DNA of 64,000 nucleotides, taken from contig JBGAFV010000001.1 in NCBI GenBank assembly GCA_044227095.1, positions 1,178,001 through 1,242,000 on the forward strand, in the 5' to 3' direction. Below the pieces are notes generated by a model. It did no database searches, had not been told where the DNA came from, and saw nothing but the letters and a program-made list of their open reading frames with translations. Source of the stretch: JACMLD01 sp044227095 (lineage in GTDB: Bacteria; Bacteroidota; Bacteroidia; Chitinophagales; Chitinophagaceae). Numbering within the stretch: the stretch's first letter is position 1; every line of letters starts with the position of its first letter. Of the stretch, positions 1 through 7,952 are shown in pieces. A program made the translations under genes and the position numbers.

Positions 1-888
1 GCCGGTAAGAATTCCCGTTTCATGTTTTATTTTGTTAGAGAACGGTACCTGGTAACCCGGGCCAACAGGTATTTGCTGGCTCTTTGCAAGCCCGCCGCTG
101 GAACAATCAATTAAATCAACGCCTTTGTCTTTAAGAATGGCTGCAAGTTTTACCGCCTCGGTTTCTTCCCATCCGCCGGGAGCCCAATCTGTAGCAGATA
201 TGCGTACAAATAAAGGCAAATCTTTTGGCCATACAGACTGAATGGCTTCAATAATTTCTAACAAGAAGCGTATCCTGTTGTCAAAAGAGCCACCATACTC
301 ATCAGTACGCTGATTGCTTAATGGCGATAAAAATTCGTGAATAAGATAACCATGTGCTGCATGTATTTCTATCAGCTTAAAACCTGCAGATATGCTTCTT
401 ACTGCAGCGGCTTTAAAATCTTCAACCACTTTTTTAATGCCTTCTATTGTTAATGCTTCCGGTGCAGGATCACTTTCATGAAAAGGGATGGCACTCGGGC
501 CAACATTTTGCCAGCCGCCATTTTCTTTTGCAATCAGTCTTGTGCCTTTCCATGGCGCAGGAAAACTTGCTTTTCTTCCTGCATGTGCCAGTTGTATGCC
601 GGCAACAGATCCCTGTTTATGAATGAATGATACAATGGTTTTTAGTTTGTCCAGATGTGCATTTTTCCAGATACCCAAATCATCAGGAGAAATGCGGCCC
701 TCAGGCGATACAGCTGTTGCTTCTGTAATAATAAGCCCTGCACCACCAACAGCACGGCTACCCAAATGCACAAGATGCCATTCGTTGGCAAAACCATCAA
801 CAGAAGAATACTCGCACATGGGCGAAACAACAATGCGGTTTTTGAACGTAACTGATTTTATAGTAAGGGGTGTAAATAATTTTGCCAT
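1..888 (-). CDS. NADH:flavin oxidoreductase, Old Yellow Enzyme family (YqjM-like), 3' end outside window
   Basis: This is an FMN-dependent ene-reductase that uses NAD(P)H to reduce activated C=C bonds, probably in the cytoplasm. I translated it from the ATG at 886-888; 296 codons lie in the window and the frame is still open at base 1. The protein starts MAKLFTPLTIKSVTFKNRIV and then has the PMCEYSS segment, where YqjM-type enzymes place the cysteine that tunes FMN. Further on come the substrate-binding pair in EIHAAHGYL and the sequence EYGGSFDNRIRF, both typical of the TIM-barrel family. It is divergently arranged with the DUF1080 gene, about 100 bp away. Family assignment is firm; the substrate is unknown. 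Confidence 0.9.
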   Translation of the reverse strand, partial: MAKLFTPLTIKSVTFKNRIVVSPMCEYSSVDGFANEWHLVHLGSRAVGGAGLIITEATAVSPEGRISPDDLGIWKNAHLDKLKTIVSFIHKQGSVAGIQLAHAGRKASFPAPWKGTRLIAKENGGWQNVGPSAIPFHESDPAPEALTIEGIKKVVEDFKAAAVRSISAGFKLIEIHAAHGYLIHEFLSPLSNQRTDEYGGSFDNRIRFLLEIIEAIQSVWPKDLPLFVRISATDWAPGGWEETEAVKLAAILKDKGVDLIDCSSGGLAKSQQIPVGPGYQVPFSNKIKHETGILTG

Positions 889-990
889 AATTTATTTTGA
901 AATGCAAAAATGCAGTTTTGTAAATTACAGACAAAGCGCTTTTTTGTTGCATTGGTTTCAATGCTTATTTTACTTTCAATCAAATTTGTA

Positions 991-1680
991 ATGAAAAAAA
1001 TTTTCTCCTGCATTTTATTGCTGGTATTGTTACAGCATGTTTATGCCCAGTCTTTAAACAAATCTTACCTTAAACCAAATACAAATTCAAAAGGATGGGT
1101 TAATCTTTTTGATGACAGCCTTTCCGATGCAATTTTTATAAGGGGCATCTGGACATTTGATGGTGGTGTGCTTACTGCGTCAGAAGATCAATCTATCTGG
1201 ACTAAAGAACAATACGATGATTTTATTCTCGATCTTGAATTTAAAAATGCAGAAGGAACCAACAGCGGCGTTATTGTTCATGCTACAGACATAAACAAAT
1301 GGGTTGCCCATTCTGTAGAAATACAAATTGCAGATGACTATTCTGAAGAATGGTCTAAAGCATTACCGAGCTGGCAATGCGGTGCAATTTTTGGCAGGCA
1401 GGCCGCTTCGCAACATACAGTTAAAAAAGCAGGAGAGTGGAACCACTATACTATAATTTGTATTAAAAGGAAAATATGGGTTGTATTAAACGATGTGCTG
1501 GTTAACGAATGTGATATGAGTTTGTATACTTCTGCAACAGATAATATAGATGGCACAAAAGCTCCTGAATGGTTAAACAATCCCATGGCTTCACTGGCTT
1601 TGCACGGACGTATAGGCTTGCAAGGCAAACATGCTGGTGCACCAATTTATTTTAGGAAAATGAGAGTGAAGAAAATATAG
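991..1680 (+). CDS. Exported DUF1080 (3-keto-disaccharide hydrolase domain) protein
   Basis: A 229-residue protein with a signal peptide (MKKIFSCILLLVLLQHVYAQ) followed by one DUF1080 domain, a concanavalin-like beta-sandwich found in sugar-active proteins of Bacteroidota and Planctomycetota. Recognisable parts are GWVNLFDD near the start, then NSGVIVHATD, and the C-terminal GRIGLQGKHAGAPIYFRKMRVK, which is the usual end of the domain. An upstream ATG at 910 is in frame, but the start at 991 puts the signal peptide at the N terminus, so I chose it. It probably works in the periplasm or on the surface in carbohydrate breakdown. The exact substrate cannot be read from the sequence. Confidence 0.85.
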   Translation: MKKIFSCILLLVLLQHVYAQSLNKSYLKPNTNSKGWVNLFDDSLSDAIFIRGIWTFDGGVLTASEDQSIWTKEQYDDFILDLEFKNAEGTNSGVIVHATDINKWVAHSVEIQIADDYSEEWSKALPSWQCGAIFGRQAASQHTVKKAGEWNHYTIICIKRKIWVVLNDVLVNECDMSLYTSATDNIDGTKAPEWLNNPMASLALHGRIGLQGKHAGAPIYFRKMRVKKI

Positions 1681-1687
1681 GATATGC

Positions 1688-1757
1688 AGTATAAAGTATT
1701 AAGATACGCGGCCAGGAATTGGTTGCAACGAGGTCTATATACTAAATACTGTATACT
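1688..1757. repeat. Imperfect AGTAT-rich inverted repeat
   Basis: The 13-base arm at 1688-1700 (agtataaagtatt) is matched by aatactgtatact at 1745-1757 with one mismatch, and further AGTAT/ATACT words lie between. It occupies the spacer after the DUF1080 gene and could fold into a long hairpin. There is no T-run, so it is not a convincing terminator. Confidence 0.5.
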
Positions 1758-1771
1758 CAATACTGATCCCT

Positions 1772-1779
1772 TACCTTCG
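1772..1779 (+). promoter_or_regulatory. Candidate -7 box upstream of the S1 protein gene
   Basis: TACCTTCG resembles the Bacteroidota -7 consensus TAnnTTTG with one change. It lies 20 bp before the ATG at 1799. I see no clear -33 TTG at the expected spacing, so this is tentative. Confidence 0.35.
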
Positions 1780-1798
1780 GTGCTGTTTAATTTTTTGT

Positions 1799-2629
1799 AT
1801 GATTAAAGTGGGCGAATACAATAAACTTGCTGTTCAGCGTATAACGCAGGTTGGTGCTTTTTTGGAAGATGGCAAAGACGGCCTCTTATTACCGAAACGT
1901 TTTGTTCCTGTACGCACCAAGCCAGGCGATGTGCTTGAAGTTTTTGTTTACCACGATTCTGAAGATCGATTGATTGCTACTACACAAAGGCCAATAGCCG
2001 TTGCCGGCGAATTTGCTTACCTCCAAGCTGTTACTGTTACCAACCAGGGTGCTTTTCTCGATTGGGGACTCATGAAAGATTTGTTTGTACCCAGAAGTAA
2101 ACAGCTTAGTGGCATGCGTGTAGGTGGGTACTACCTCGTAAAAATTTATATTGATGCACAAACCGGTCGTGCAGCGGCTACAGAAAAAATAGATTTTGAG
2201 TTAAGCAATGATGCGCTTACCGTAAAAGAAAAAGAAATTGTATCCCTGGTTGTTTATAGAAAGACAGATATTGGCTATGTGGTAATCATTAATAACCGTC
2301 ATACCGGTGTTTTACACAACAATGAAATTTACAGGAATATACAGGTGGGCGATAAGTTTGAAGGTTTTATTAAACACATCAGGCCCGATAATAAAATTGA
2401 TGTGGCCGCAGGTAAACCCGGTTATGAAAGGGTAGAAGATGAATCGGAAAAAATACTAAGGTTATTAAAAGAAAGCAATGGATACCTGCCTTACTATGAT
2501 AAATCTTCTCCAGAAGAAATTTATGATGTTTTTGGTATGAGCAAGAAAACATTTAAGATGGTAACTGGCAATTTGTACAAGCAGCGAAAAATAATTTTTA
2601 CTGAAGCAGGCATTAAAGCAGTTGAATAA
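1799..2629 (+). CDS. CvfB-like S1 RNA-binding protein
   Basis: A 276-residue cytoplasmic protein of the CvfB/YitL family. Tandem S1-like OB folds occupy roughly residues 1-60 (GEYNKLAVQRITQVGAFLED), 65-130 (TVTNQGAFLDWGLMKDLFVP) and 150-215, and a winged-helix domain ends the protein (VFGMSKKTFKMVTGNLYKQR). In Staphylococcus, CvfB binds RNA and affects virulence gene expression; in Bacteroidota its role is little known. The ATG at 1799 is the natural start because the first S1 strand begins straight after it. The gene stands alone on the plus strand and ends just before a hairpin that probably terminates the gene facing it. Confidence 0.88.
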   Translation: MIKVGEYNKLAVQRITQVGAFLEDGKDGLLLPKRFVPVRTKPGDVLEVFVYHDSEDRLIATTQRPIAVAGEFAYLQAVTVTNQGAFLDWGLMKDLFVPRSKQLSGMRVGGYYLVKIYIDAQTGRAAATEKIDFELSNDALTVKEKEIVSLVVYRKTDIGYVVIINNRHTGVLHNNEIYRNIQVGDKFEGFIKHIRPDNKIDVAAGKPGYERVEDESEKILRLLKESNGYLPYYDKSSPEEIYDVFGMSKKTFKMVTGNLYKQRKIIFTEAGIKAVE

Positions 2630-2660
2630 AAAACCGGCATGCTGTTGCGCATACCGGTTT
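2626..2660 (-). terminator. Intrinsic terminator between convergent genes
   Basis: The stem aaaccgg (2631-2637) pairs with ccggttt (2654-2660), with a further atgc/gcat pair inside. Read on the minus strand the hairpin is followed by a run of T (the A-run at 2627-2633), so it mainly ends the minus-strand gene at 2711-3007. It may act in both directions. Confidence 0.65.
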
Positions 2661-2710
2661 GATCATTGGGACAAATCAACCTCACGTATTCGTATTATAT
2701 CTTCATTCTA

Positions 2711-3007
2711 TTATGCTGCGTGTTGCATTACTGATACTCGTTCATTTAGTTTTTCAGCAATTGCCATTTCTACTACTGGCGGAATGATATCTGCCATTGC
2801 ATCTGTTTCTGCATAACGGTTCAACCCTTCATCCCAGCCAAAAATATGCACTGGTCCATTATTATAACTTATACGATATAATGTATCGCCGGTTGCAATA
2901 GTAAAAGGGCTTGCTGTAACAGCAAAAGGCCTGTTATTAATAATTAAATCAAATGAAATGCTTTCCACTCTTTTCTTTCTTGATCTTGTTGGCTTAGTAT
3001 GTTCCAT
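2711..3007 (-). CDS. Hypothetical protein (98 aa)
   Basis: I do not recognise this gene. The start at 3007 gives MEHTKPTRSRKKRVESISFD, a basic N terminus without a signal peptide. A longer in-frame version from 3064 is possible but its extra residues look like a translated leader. The middle has alternating beta-strand-like segments (FDLIINNRPFAVTASPFTIATGD) and the C terminus is helical and acidic. The gene has a plausible minus-strand terminator downstream, which supports its being expressed. It could be a small cytoplasmic protein conserved only in near relatives. Confidence 0.55.
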   Translation of the reverse strand: MEHTKPTRSRKKRVESISFDLIINNRPFAVTASPFTIATGDTLYRISYNNGPVHIFGWDEGLNRYAETDAMADIIPPVVEMAIAEKLNERVSVMQHAA

Positions 3008-3225
3008 AAAATAAATTTTATAATGAGTAATAAAGTTTGCTGACATAACATTTTCAACAAACATGCCTTGCAGGCCAAAAAAACATTAAAAGAACTTAAA
3101 GTCACATTTATAGAGAGTTATAAAATCAAGTAAAAGAATTGTTAAAGGATTATTGTGGAAATATGGGTAAATTAGTCCGCGTTATTAATCATTTAAATTA
3201 ATTCTTACTAAACCCTGGTGCTTAT

Positions 3226-4299
3226 ATGTTTGCTTCTGTTATTACTGGTACTGGTGCTTATATTCCGTCGGAAGTTATTTCCAATAAAGATTTCTTTCAG
3301 CATACATTTTATACTGATAAAGGCCATTTGCTTGAAACCCCCGCAGAAGAAGTAGTAGAAAAATTTAAAAAGATAACGGGTATTAACAGCCGAAGATATG
3401 CACCGGCAGATCAGAATGCATCAACGCTTGCGGCGCTAGCCGGTAAAAAAGCAATAGAAGACAGCGGCATAGATCCTGAAACACTTGACCAGCTAATTGT
3501 GGCGCATAATTTTGGTGATGTTGCAAACAAAACAAACCAGGCAGACGCTGTTCCTTCACTTGCAAGCCGTGTAAAACATTTGTTAGGCATAAAAAATCCT
3601 GCCTGCATTGCGTATGATATTCTTTTTGGCTGCCCGGGTTGGATACAGGGCATTATACAGGCTGATGCTTTTTTTAAAGCAGGCCTTGCAAAAAAATGTC
3701 TTGTGATTGGTGCAGAAACATTATCGAGAGTTATTGACTTGTATGACCGCGACAGTATGATTTTTGCCGATGGCGCTGGCGCATGTGTAATTGAATACAA
3801 AGATGGACCTGCAAATAGCAGCGGCATATTAAGCACCAGCATGCAAAGCCATACTGTTGATGAGCTGAATTATATAAACATGGCGAAATCTAATTACCCG
3901 GACAGCGATGAAAAGGTTCGCTTTATGAAAATGAAAGGCCGCAAAGTATATGAATATGCAATGAAGCATGTACCACAAGCAATGAAAGAGTGCTTAGATA
4001 AAAGCGGTATTGCAATTACTGAACTGAAAAAAATATTCATTCACCAGGCCAATGAAAAAATGGACGATGGTATGGTAAAGGAATTTTATAAACTATACCA
4101 TATTGAAGAACCTCCTAAAAATATTATGCCCATGAGCATTCATTGGCTGGGCAACAGTTCCGTAGCAACCGTACCTACATTATACGATCTTGTATTAAAA
4201 CACCAGGTTGAAGATCATGAATTGAATAAAGGCGATGTAATTTTATTTGCTTCTGTTGGTGCTGGCATGAATATTAACGCTGTGTGTTATCGCTATTAG
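3226..4299 (+). CDS. 3-oxoacyl-ACP synthase III family protein (KAS III/FabH-like)
   Basis: A 357-residue condensing enzyme of the thiolase fold. The catalytic triad is readable: Cys136 in FGCPGW, His273 in IHQAN and Asn310 in LGNSS. The N terminus SVITGTGAYIPSEVISN is standard for KAS III. It is about 40 residues longer than E. coli FabH, mostly through an insert after residue 20, so it may be a specialised paralogue that primes an unusual acyl chain rather than the housekeeping FabH. The gene is monocistronic. Its last 26 bp overlap the 3' end of the convergent MORN-type gene. Confidence 0.88.
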   Translation: MFASVITGTGAYIPSEVISNKDFFQHTFYTDKGHLLETPAEEVVEKFKKITGINSRRYAPADQNASTLAALAGKKAIEDSGIDPETLDQLIVAHNFGDVANKTNQADAVPSLASRVKHLLGIKNPACIAYDILFGCPGWIQGIIQADAFFKAGLAKKCLVIGAETLSRVIDLYDRDSMIFADGAGACVIEYKDGPANSSGILSTSMQSHTVDELNYINMAKSNYPDSDEKVRFMKMKGRKVYEYAMKHVPQAMKECLDKSGIAITELKKIFIHQANEKMDDGMVKEFYKLYHIEEPPKNIMPMSIHWLGNSSVATVPTLYDLVLKHQVEDHELNKGDVILFASVGAGMNINAVCYRY

Positions 4300-4930
4300 A
4301 AAGTAACCCGTTTTTATTTTCAACAGTTGTCGTTTTTGTAAATTCTCCTTGCTCATTCTTTACAGTATAACAAAGGTTGGAATTAACGATGCCATACCTG
4401 CGCCCCTGCACCATTGTATAATTCATAAAGAGGCGGCCGTTTTCACGCCAGCCTTTGCCCCAGTCATCTACGCCGCTTGCATAATGAATGTGTTTATATG
4501 CTTGCCCGCTGTTATACCATTCTTTATAATCGCCATTATACATTCCTTTACTAAAGTGATATTCAAAACGCAGTTTGCCATTAGGCCACCAACCGGTATG
4601 TACACTGTCTTTTTCTCCCTGGTGATAATATCTTTTTTCTGCCATTGTTCCATCGGCATAATACATAAAGGACCATGCCTCTTCCCTGCCATTATAATAA
4701 GATGTTTCGTGATGGGTTTTACCATTTTCGTACACATCTTTTATTATTCCCGAAAACAATTGCTGACCATAATAATAAACGCCGTTTATTATATGCAGGT
4801 TAGCGTCTTCTTTATCTGCAATCCTGTTTGGAATATTTATTGCAGCAGATTTTTCGTTTGGTTTATTCCCCTTAAGAAATAAAAAAACAGATCCTGCTGC
4901 TACAATTAATATGGCATAAACAAATTTCAT
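4274..4930 (-). CDS. MORN-repeat/YwqK-type membrane-anchored protein
   Basis: A 218-residue protein with an N-terminal membrane anchor (MKFVYAILIVAAGSVFLFLK) and a series of MORN-like repeats such as GIIKDVYENGKTHHETSYYNG, WWPNGKLRFEYHFSKGMYNG and WRENGRLFMNY. Such repeats occur in YwqK-type proteins of Bacteroidota, whose function is mostly unknown. It is the last gene of the sigma/SCO1 operon: its ATG overlaps the stop of the SCO1 gene by 4 bp (4927-4930), which indicates translational coupling. Its 3' end runs 26 bp into the convergent KAS III gene. Confidence 0.78.
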   Translation of the reverse strand: MKFVYAILIVAAGSVFLFLKGNKPNEKSAAINIPNRIADKEDANLHIINGVYYYGQQLFSGIIKDVYENGKTHHETSYYNGREEAWSFMYYADGTMAEKRYYHQGEKDSVHTGWWPNGKLRFEYHFSKGMYNGDYKEWYNSGQAYKHIHYASGVDDWGKGWRENGRLFMNYTMVQGRRYGIVNSNLCYTVKNEQGEFTKTTTVENKNGLLSNSDNTQR

Positions 4931-5583
4931 TCAGAAGCTTCCAGTTTTTTTATGTCAGCAATCAGGTTATTTATTTCTTCGGTATAAGTGCCCTTGTACA
5001 CACCGCGGATATGCTGTTGCTTATCTATCAGTAATACATTTTCTGTGTGCAGAAACGTTGTGCTATCGTTCTGCATGCCCAAATCTTCATCAGCAAAATA
5101 AGCGCTGCGGGCTATTTTGTAAATCGCATTTTTATTTCCTGTCAGCAATTGCCATTTGCCACTAATAATTCCATTAGCGGCTGCATATTTACGCAATACC
5201 TGTACACTATCACGTTCCGGTGTAACACTGTGAGAAAGCAACAACACATTATTATCATCTTTAAAAGATGCCTGTACAGCAGAAAGATTATGGGTTAGCT
5301 TTTTACAAATGCCGGGGCAACTGGTAAAGAAAAAATCTACAACAGTAATTTTATTAGTGAGCATGTTTTGCGTAACTGTTTCGCCCTGCTGATTTGTAAA
5401 AGAAAAAGAAGGTATGCGGTGAATGGTATCAGCATCTTTGGCGGATAACCAATACGGTGTAAAATCTGCCGAAGTATAATAAGGAAGTGGTTCTTTTTTT
5501 TCTGAAGATGCAGAAAAGCACCCTGTTATTGCTAACAGGATGCCTGCAAGGAAAAAGTATAAACGATTATTGGGTAAACGCAT
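4927..5583 (-). CDS. SCO1/SenC/PrrC family copper chaperone-like protein
   Basis: A 218-residue membrane-tethered thioredoxin-fold protein. The N terminus (FFLAGILLAITGCFSASSEK) is a signal/lipobox with Cys22. The SCO metal site is complete: Cys89 and Cys93 in FTSCPGICKKL, and the distal His179 in FLHTENVLLID. SCO proteins bind copper and help assemble the CuA site of cytochrome oxidase, or act as thiol reductants. There is 1 bp between this gene and the YHYH gene upstream and a 4-bp overlap with the MORN gene downstream. The context suggests copper handling or redox control in the periplasm under the ECF sigma factor of the same operon. Confidence 0.9.
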   Translation of the reverse strand: MRLPNNRLYFFLAGILLAITGCFSASSEKKEPLPYYTSADFTPYWLSAKDADTIHRIPSFSFTNQQGETVTQNMLTNKITVVDFFFTSCPGICKKLTHNLSAVQASFKDDNNVLLLSHSVTPERDSVQVLRKYAAANGIISGKWQLLTGNKNAIYKIARSAYFADEDLGMQNDSTTFLHTENVLLIDKQQHIRGVYKGTYTEEINNLIADIKKLEASE

Positions 5584-5584
5584 A

Positions 5585-6337
5585 TTATTGAGTTACTGTT
5601 CCTGGTGTACCCCAAAAGCCATTACCATTAATGTATGGTGCATCTGCAGTAGTATGATAATGATAAATACCGCTGGGATAATCCGCTGTAACACCAGTAT
5701 GCCCATGGTATGCATCAAGACTGCTACTGATAAGTGTAACGCCATTTTCTACAGGCCCATACACCGGGTAGCCATCAAGTAAAAAACCAATTAAACCGGT
5801 TTTGCCTTTTTGTGCTGTTATGTAAAGTGGTTCTACATGATAGTGATATTGACCAGTTTGCTGCGGATGGCCATTGTACTGATCAAAAGAATTTATTTCT
5901 GAAGTAAGCGGCTGGCTGGGACCTGCGTATTGATTAAACAGCGGCACGCCGTTAACAGATACGCCAATTGGCCCTAGCGGCGTTGCCGTTTTTGTACTTG
6001 CAGACGCAGGGTTTAAAGGAATTTTAAACGTAAGCGATTGCTCAGAAATTCTATTTGGATTAAGCATAAAATTTGCGTTTGTGCCATTGTATGCTTCATA
6101 ACGTGCATCTGTAGTTGCAAAATAAGGGCTCTTATGATCTGGCAGGCCGTTTGTTTTTATAGTAATCCAGATTCCATCAGTAGAAATGGTAACAGAAGAA
6201 TTAAATTTCTTAAATACATCGGGCAAAGTGGTATTTGTAGGGGCTGTAGTTGTTGTAGCATCATCGCTCTTGCTGCAAGCCATACAAACAAACAGAACGG
6301 TAACACTCAATATTGCTAAGGAAGAACTTCTTTTCAT
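5585..6337 (-). CDS. YHYH-domain lipoprotein
   Basis: A 250-residue exported lipoprotein: the signal LSVTVLFVCMACSKSDD carries a lipobox with Cys21. The YHYH domain is named after its signature, which occurs here twice, in GQYHYHVEPLY and GIYHYHTTADAP, with LIGFLLDGYPVYGP between them. The paired His/Tyr clusters suggest metal binding, but the family has no established function to my knowledge. It lies between the Spy-like gene (43 bp) and the SCO1 gene (1 bp), so a periplasmic copper-related role is a reasonable inference. Confidence 0.88.
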   Translation of the reverse strand: MKRSSSLAILSVTVLFVCMACSKSDDATTTTAPTNTTLPDVFKKFNSSVTISTDGIWITIKTNGLPDHKSPYFATTDARYEAYNGTNANFMLNPNRISEQSLTFKIPLNPASASTKTATPLGPIGVSVNGVPLFNQYAGPSQPLTSEINSFDQYNGHPQQTGQYHYHVEPLYITAQKGKTGLIGFLLDGYPVYGPVENGVTLISSSLDAYHGHTGVTADYPSGIYHYHTTADAPYINGNGFWGTPGTVTQ

Positions 6338-6380
6338 AAATTATTGTTTTATTGTTATACTTTTCATACGGTGGTAATTT

Positions 6381-6932
6381 TTATCTTGGCGGTGGTGGCG
6401 GTCCACCTTCTCGGCCAGGCGGTGGGGCTTCTCTATCTCCCGGTAGTGGACCGGGGCGCATACCAGGTTCATGATTTGCCGGGCCGCCTATTAAGTGCAT
6501 CACATTGCCGATGATGTTGTCAAATTTTTTCTGTTGCGCTGCGTTACATAGTGCCCTTACTTTTTTGAAATGATCAAAGGTTATCAAATCGAGCTGTGTT
6601 GTAATAAGGCTGATGTTTTTAGCAGCGTTTATTTTCTCGCTATCAGAAAGATTGGGCTGTTGCAAAAGTTTAAAGAAATTGTCTTTTGCTGTTTTAACCT
6701 GTTGTCGCAAGTCTTCTGCCTGCTGCTGATGCTGTTTTACCAGTTGCAGGTAAGTTGTTTTTTGTTTGTCATCAAAACTTAATTCTCTAATGATATAAGC
6801 AGAAGGCTGTTCTCTTGCCATTGTAGGATGAGGTGGTTTGCCCAGCCAGAAAACACAAATGGTAACAATGTTTGCCAGCAATAGCAATAGCAGCAATGCC
6901 ATCAATAATTTATTTTTTGTAGAGTAGCTCAT
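6381..6932 (-). CDS. Spy/CpxP-like periplasmic protein with Pro/Gly-rich tail
   Basis: A 183-residue protein with one N-terminal membrane segment (LLMALLLLLLLANIVTICVFWLG shortened here to its core LLLLLLANIVTICVFW). A helical domain follows with spaced Leu/Gln residues (YLQLVKQHQQQAEDLRQQVK) as in the Spy/CpxP and heavy-metal sensor (CnrX-like) group, and the tail is rich in Pro, Gly and Arg. Relatives bind misfolded proteins or sense metals in the periplasm. The gene lies 5 bp after the small membrane gene of the ECF operon, which fits a role as the sensing or stress-buffer component. Confidence 0.7.
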   Translation of the reverse strand: MSYSTKNKLLMALLLLLLLANIVTICVFWLGKPPHPTMAREQPSAYIIRELSFDDKQKTTYLQLVKQHQQQAEDLRQQVKTAKDNFFKLLQQPNLSDSEKINAAKNISLITTQLDLITFDHFKKVRALCNAAQQKKFDNIIGNVMHLIGGPANHEPGMRPGPLPGDREAPPPGREGGPPPPPR

Positions 6933-6937
6933 TGCTT

Positions 6938-7243
6938 TTAATATGTTGATTGAATATTGAGATCATACGCTGTGGCAAAGCTTTGCAGCGATGATGTGGA
7001 CGCCTGGTTGCCCCGTCTATTCGTTTTAAATTTATTGATGGTCATAAATCCATTGAGGAGTAACAGCAATGCCAGGCCTGTTACAATCCAGGATGGCTTT
7101 AATGGAAATAGCCAGTCTTGTTGCTTTTGCATTTTTGCATGTAGCCTTGTATAAAAAAATGGATCTGTTGTTGCTTCCTGCATGCCCTCAATGCTTTTCA
7201 TATATTCATTAAACAATTCGGTATTTGCTTGCTTGTTTTTCAT
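6938..7243 (-). CDS. Small single-TM protein, probable anti-sigma partner
   Basis: A 101-residue protein with a short cytoplasmic N terminus, one membrane helix (WIVTGLALLLLLNGFMTI, about residues 53-70) and a short outer tail. It follows the ECF sigma gene by 10 bp and precedes the Spy-like gene by 5 bp. Small membrane proteins placed directly after ECF sigma genes are commonly anti-sigma factors. I cannot see a ZAS-type HxxxCxxC motif, so this role rests on position and topology only. Confidence 0.6.
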   Translation of the reverse strand: MKNKQANTELFNEYMKSIEGMQEATTDPFFYTRLHAKMQKQQDWLFPLKPSWIVTGLALLLLLNGFMTINKFKTNRRGNQASTSSLQSFATAYDLNIQSTY

Positions 7244-7253
7244 GTCCCTGTTT

Positions 7254-7820
7254 TTAGAGATTATCGTTATAGCTGGTTAAATACTTTTGCAGGTTTTCTT
7301 TGGCCCTGCTTACAAGAGATTCTATAGATTTAATACTTTGATTTAATGCAATGCCTGCTTCTGCATAAGACATTTCCTGAACTTTAATCAATGTAAAAGC
7401 AATGCGCTGTTTTTCCGGAAGCGAACTAATTGCTTTAAATAAAATACTCGCTTTTTCTTTTTTATCAAACTCAATACCCGGATGATAAAATGCAGCGGCA
7501 CTGCTTTTCTTTTCGTCGGGCATCCACCAGGGCAACCATTGTTGCAAACGCCGGCGTGTTTTTTTTCTTCGCAATTTGTCAATCGCTTTGCGAACACATA
7601 TCCGGTAAATCCATGTAGATAAAGAAGATGTTTCTTTAAATGCATTTATAGATTCATATATCTGGATAAAAACCTCCTGAGCTGTATCATCAGCTTCAGT
7701 TTCATCCTGCACAATATTCAATATAGTATGGTAAACCCGGTTGCGGTAGGTTTCTACCAGCAAACGAAAAGCAGGTTCTTGCCCCTGCTTTAGCTGTTGT
7801 ATTAATTCCTTTTCGTTCAA
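7254..7820 (-). CDS. ECF-type RNA polymerase sigma-70 factor
   Basis: A 188-residue sigma factor with region 2 (DDTAQEVFIQIYESINAF, then TWIYRICVRKAIDKLRRKK) and region 4 (LPEKQRIAFTLIKVQEMSYAE with the HTH IESLVSRAKENLQKYL). Translation starts at a TTG (7818-7820): upstream in the same frame there is no ATG before a stop, and the family N terminus MNEKELIQQLKQGQEPAFR begins exactly here. It heads the six-gene operon that runs to 4274 and most likely controls that operon and other envelope genes. Confidence 0.88.
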   Translation of the reverse strand: MNEKELIQQLKQGQEPAFRLLVETYRNRVYHTILNIVQDETEADDTAQEVFIQIYESINAFKETSSLSTWIYRICVRKAIDKLRRKKTRRRLQQWLPWWMPDEKKSSAAAFYHPGIEFDKKEKASILFKAISSLPEKQRIAFTLIKVQEMSYAEAGIALNQSIKSIESLVSRAKENLQKYLTSYNDNL

Positions 7821-7952
7821 CCAAGATTTATGTTTTGACGCACCAGTTTACCGAATCCTTCTTTAATGCGGAAGTTTTTTGGGGAAGTTTTTTAAAAACC
7901 AGCGGAGTTATCAGTGGCCTAATCAATATAAACATCTATTAGTGTCATTTTC

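Noticed and set aside
4349..4882. A 177-codon plus-strand frame opposite the MORN gene
   Set aside because: Shadow of a coupled operon gene; Ile/Phe-rich composition reflects the repeats on the other strand.
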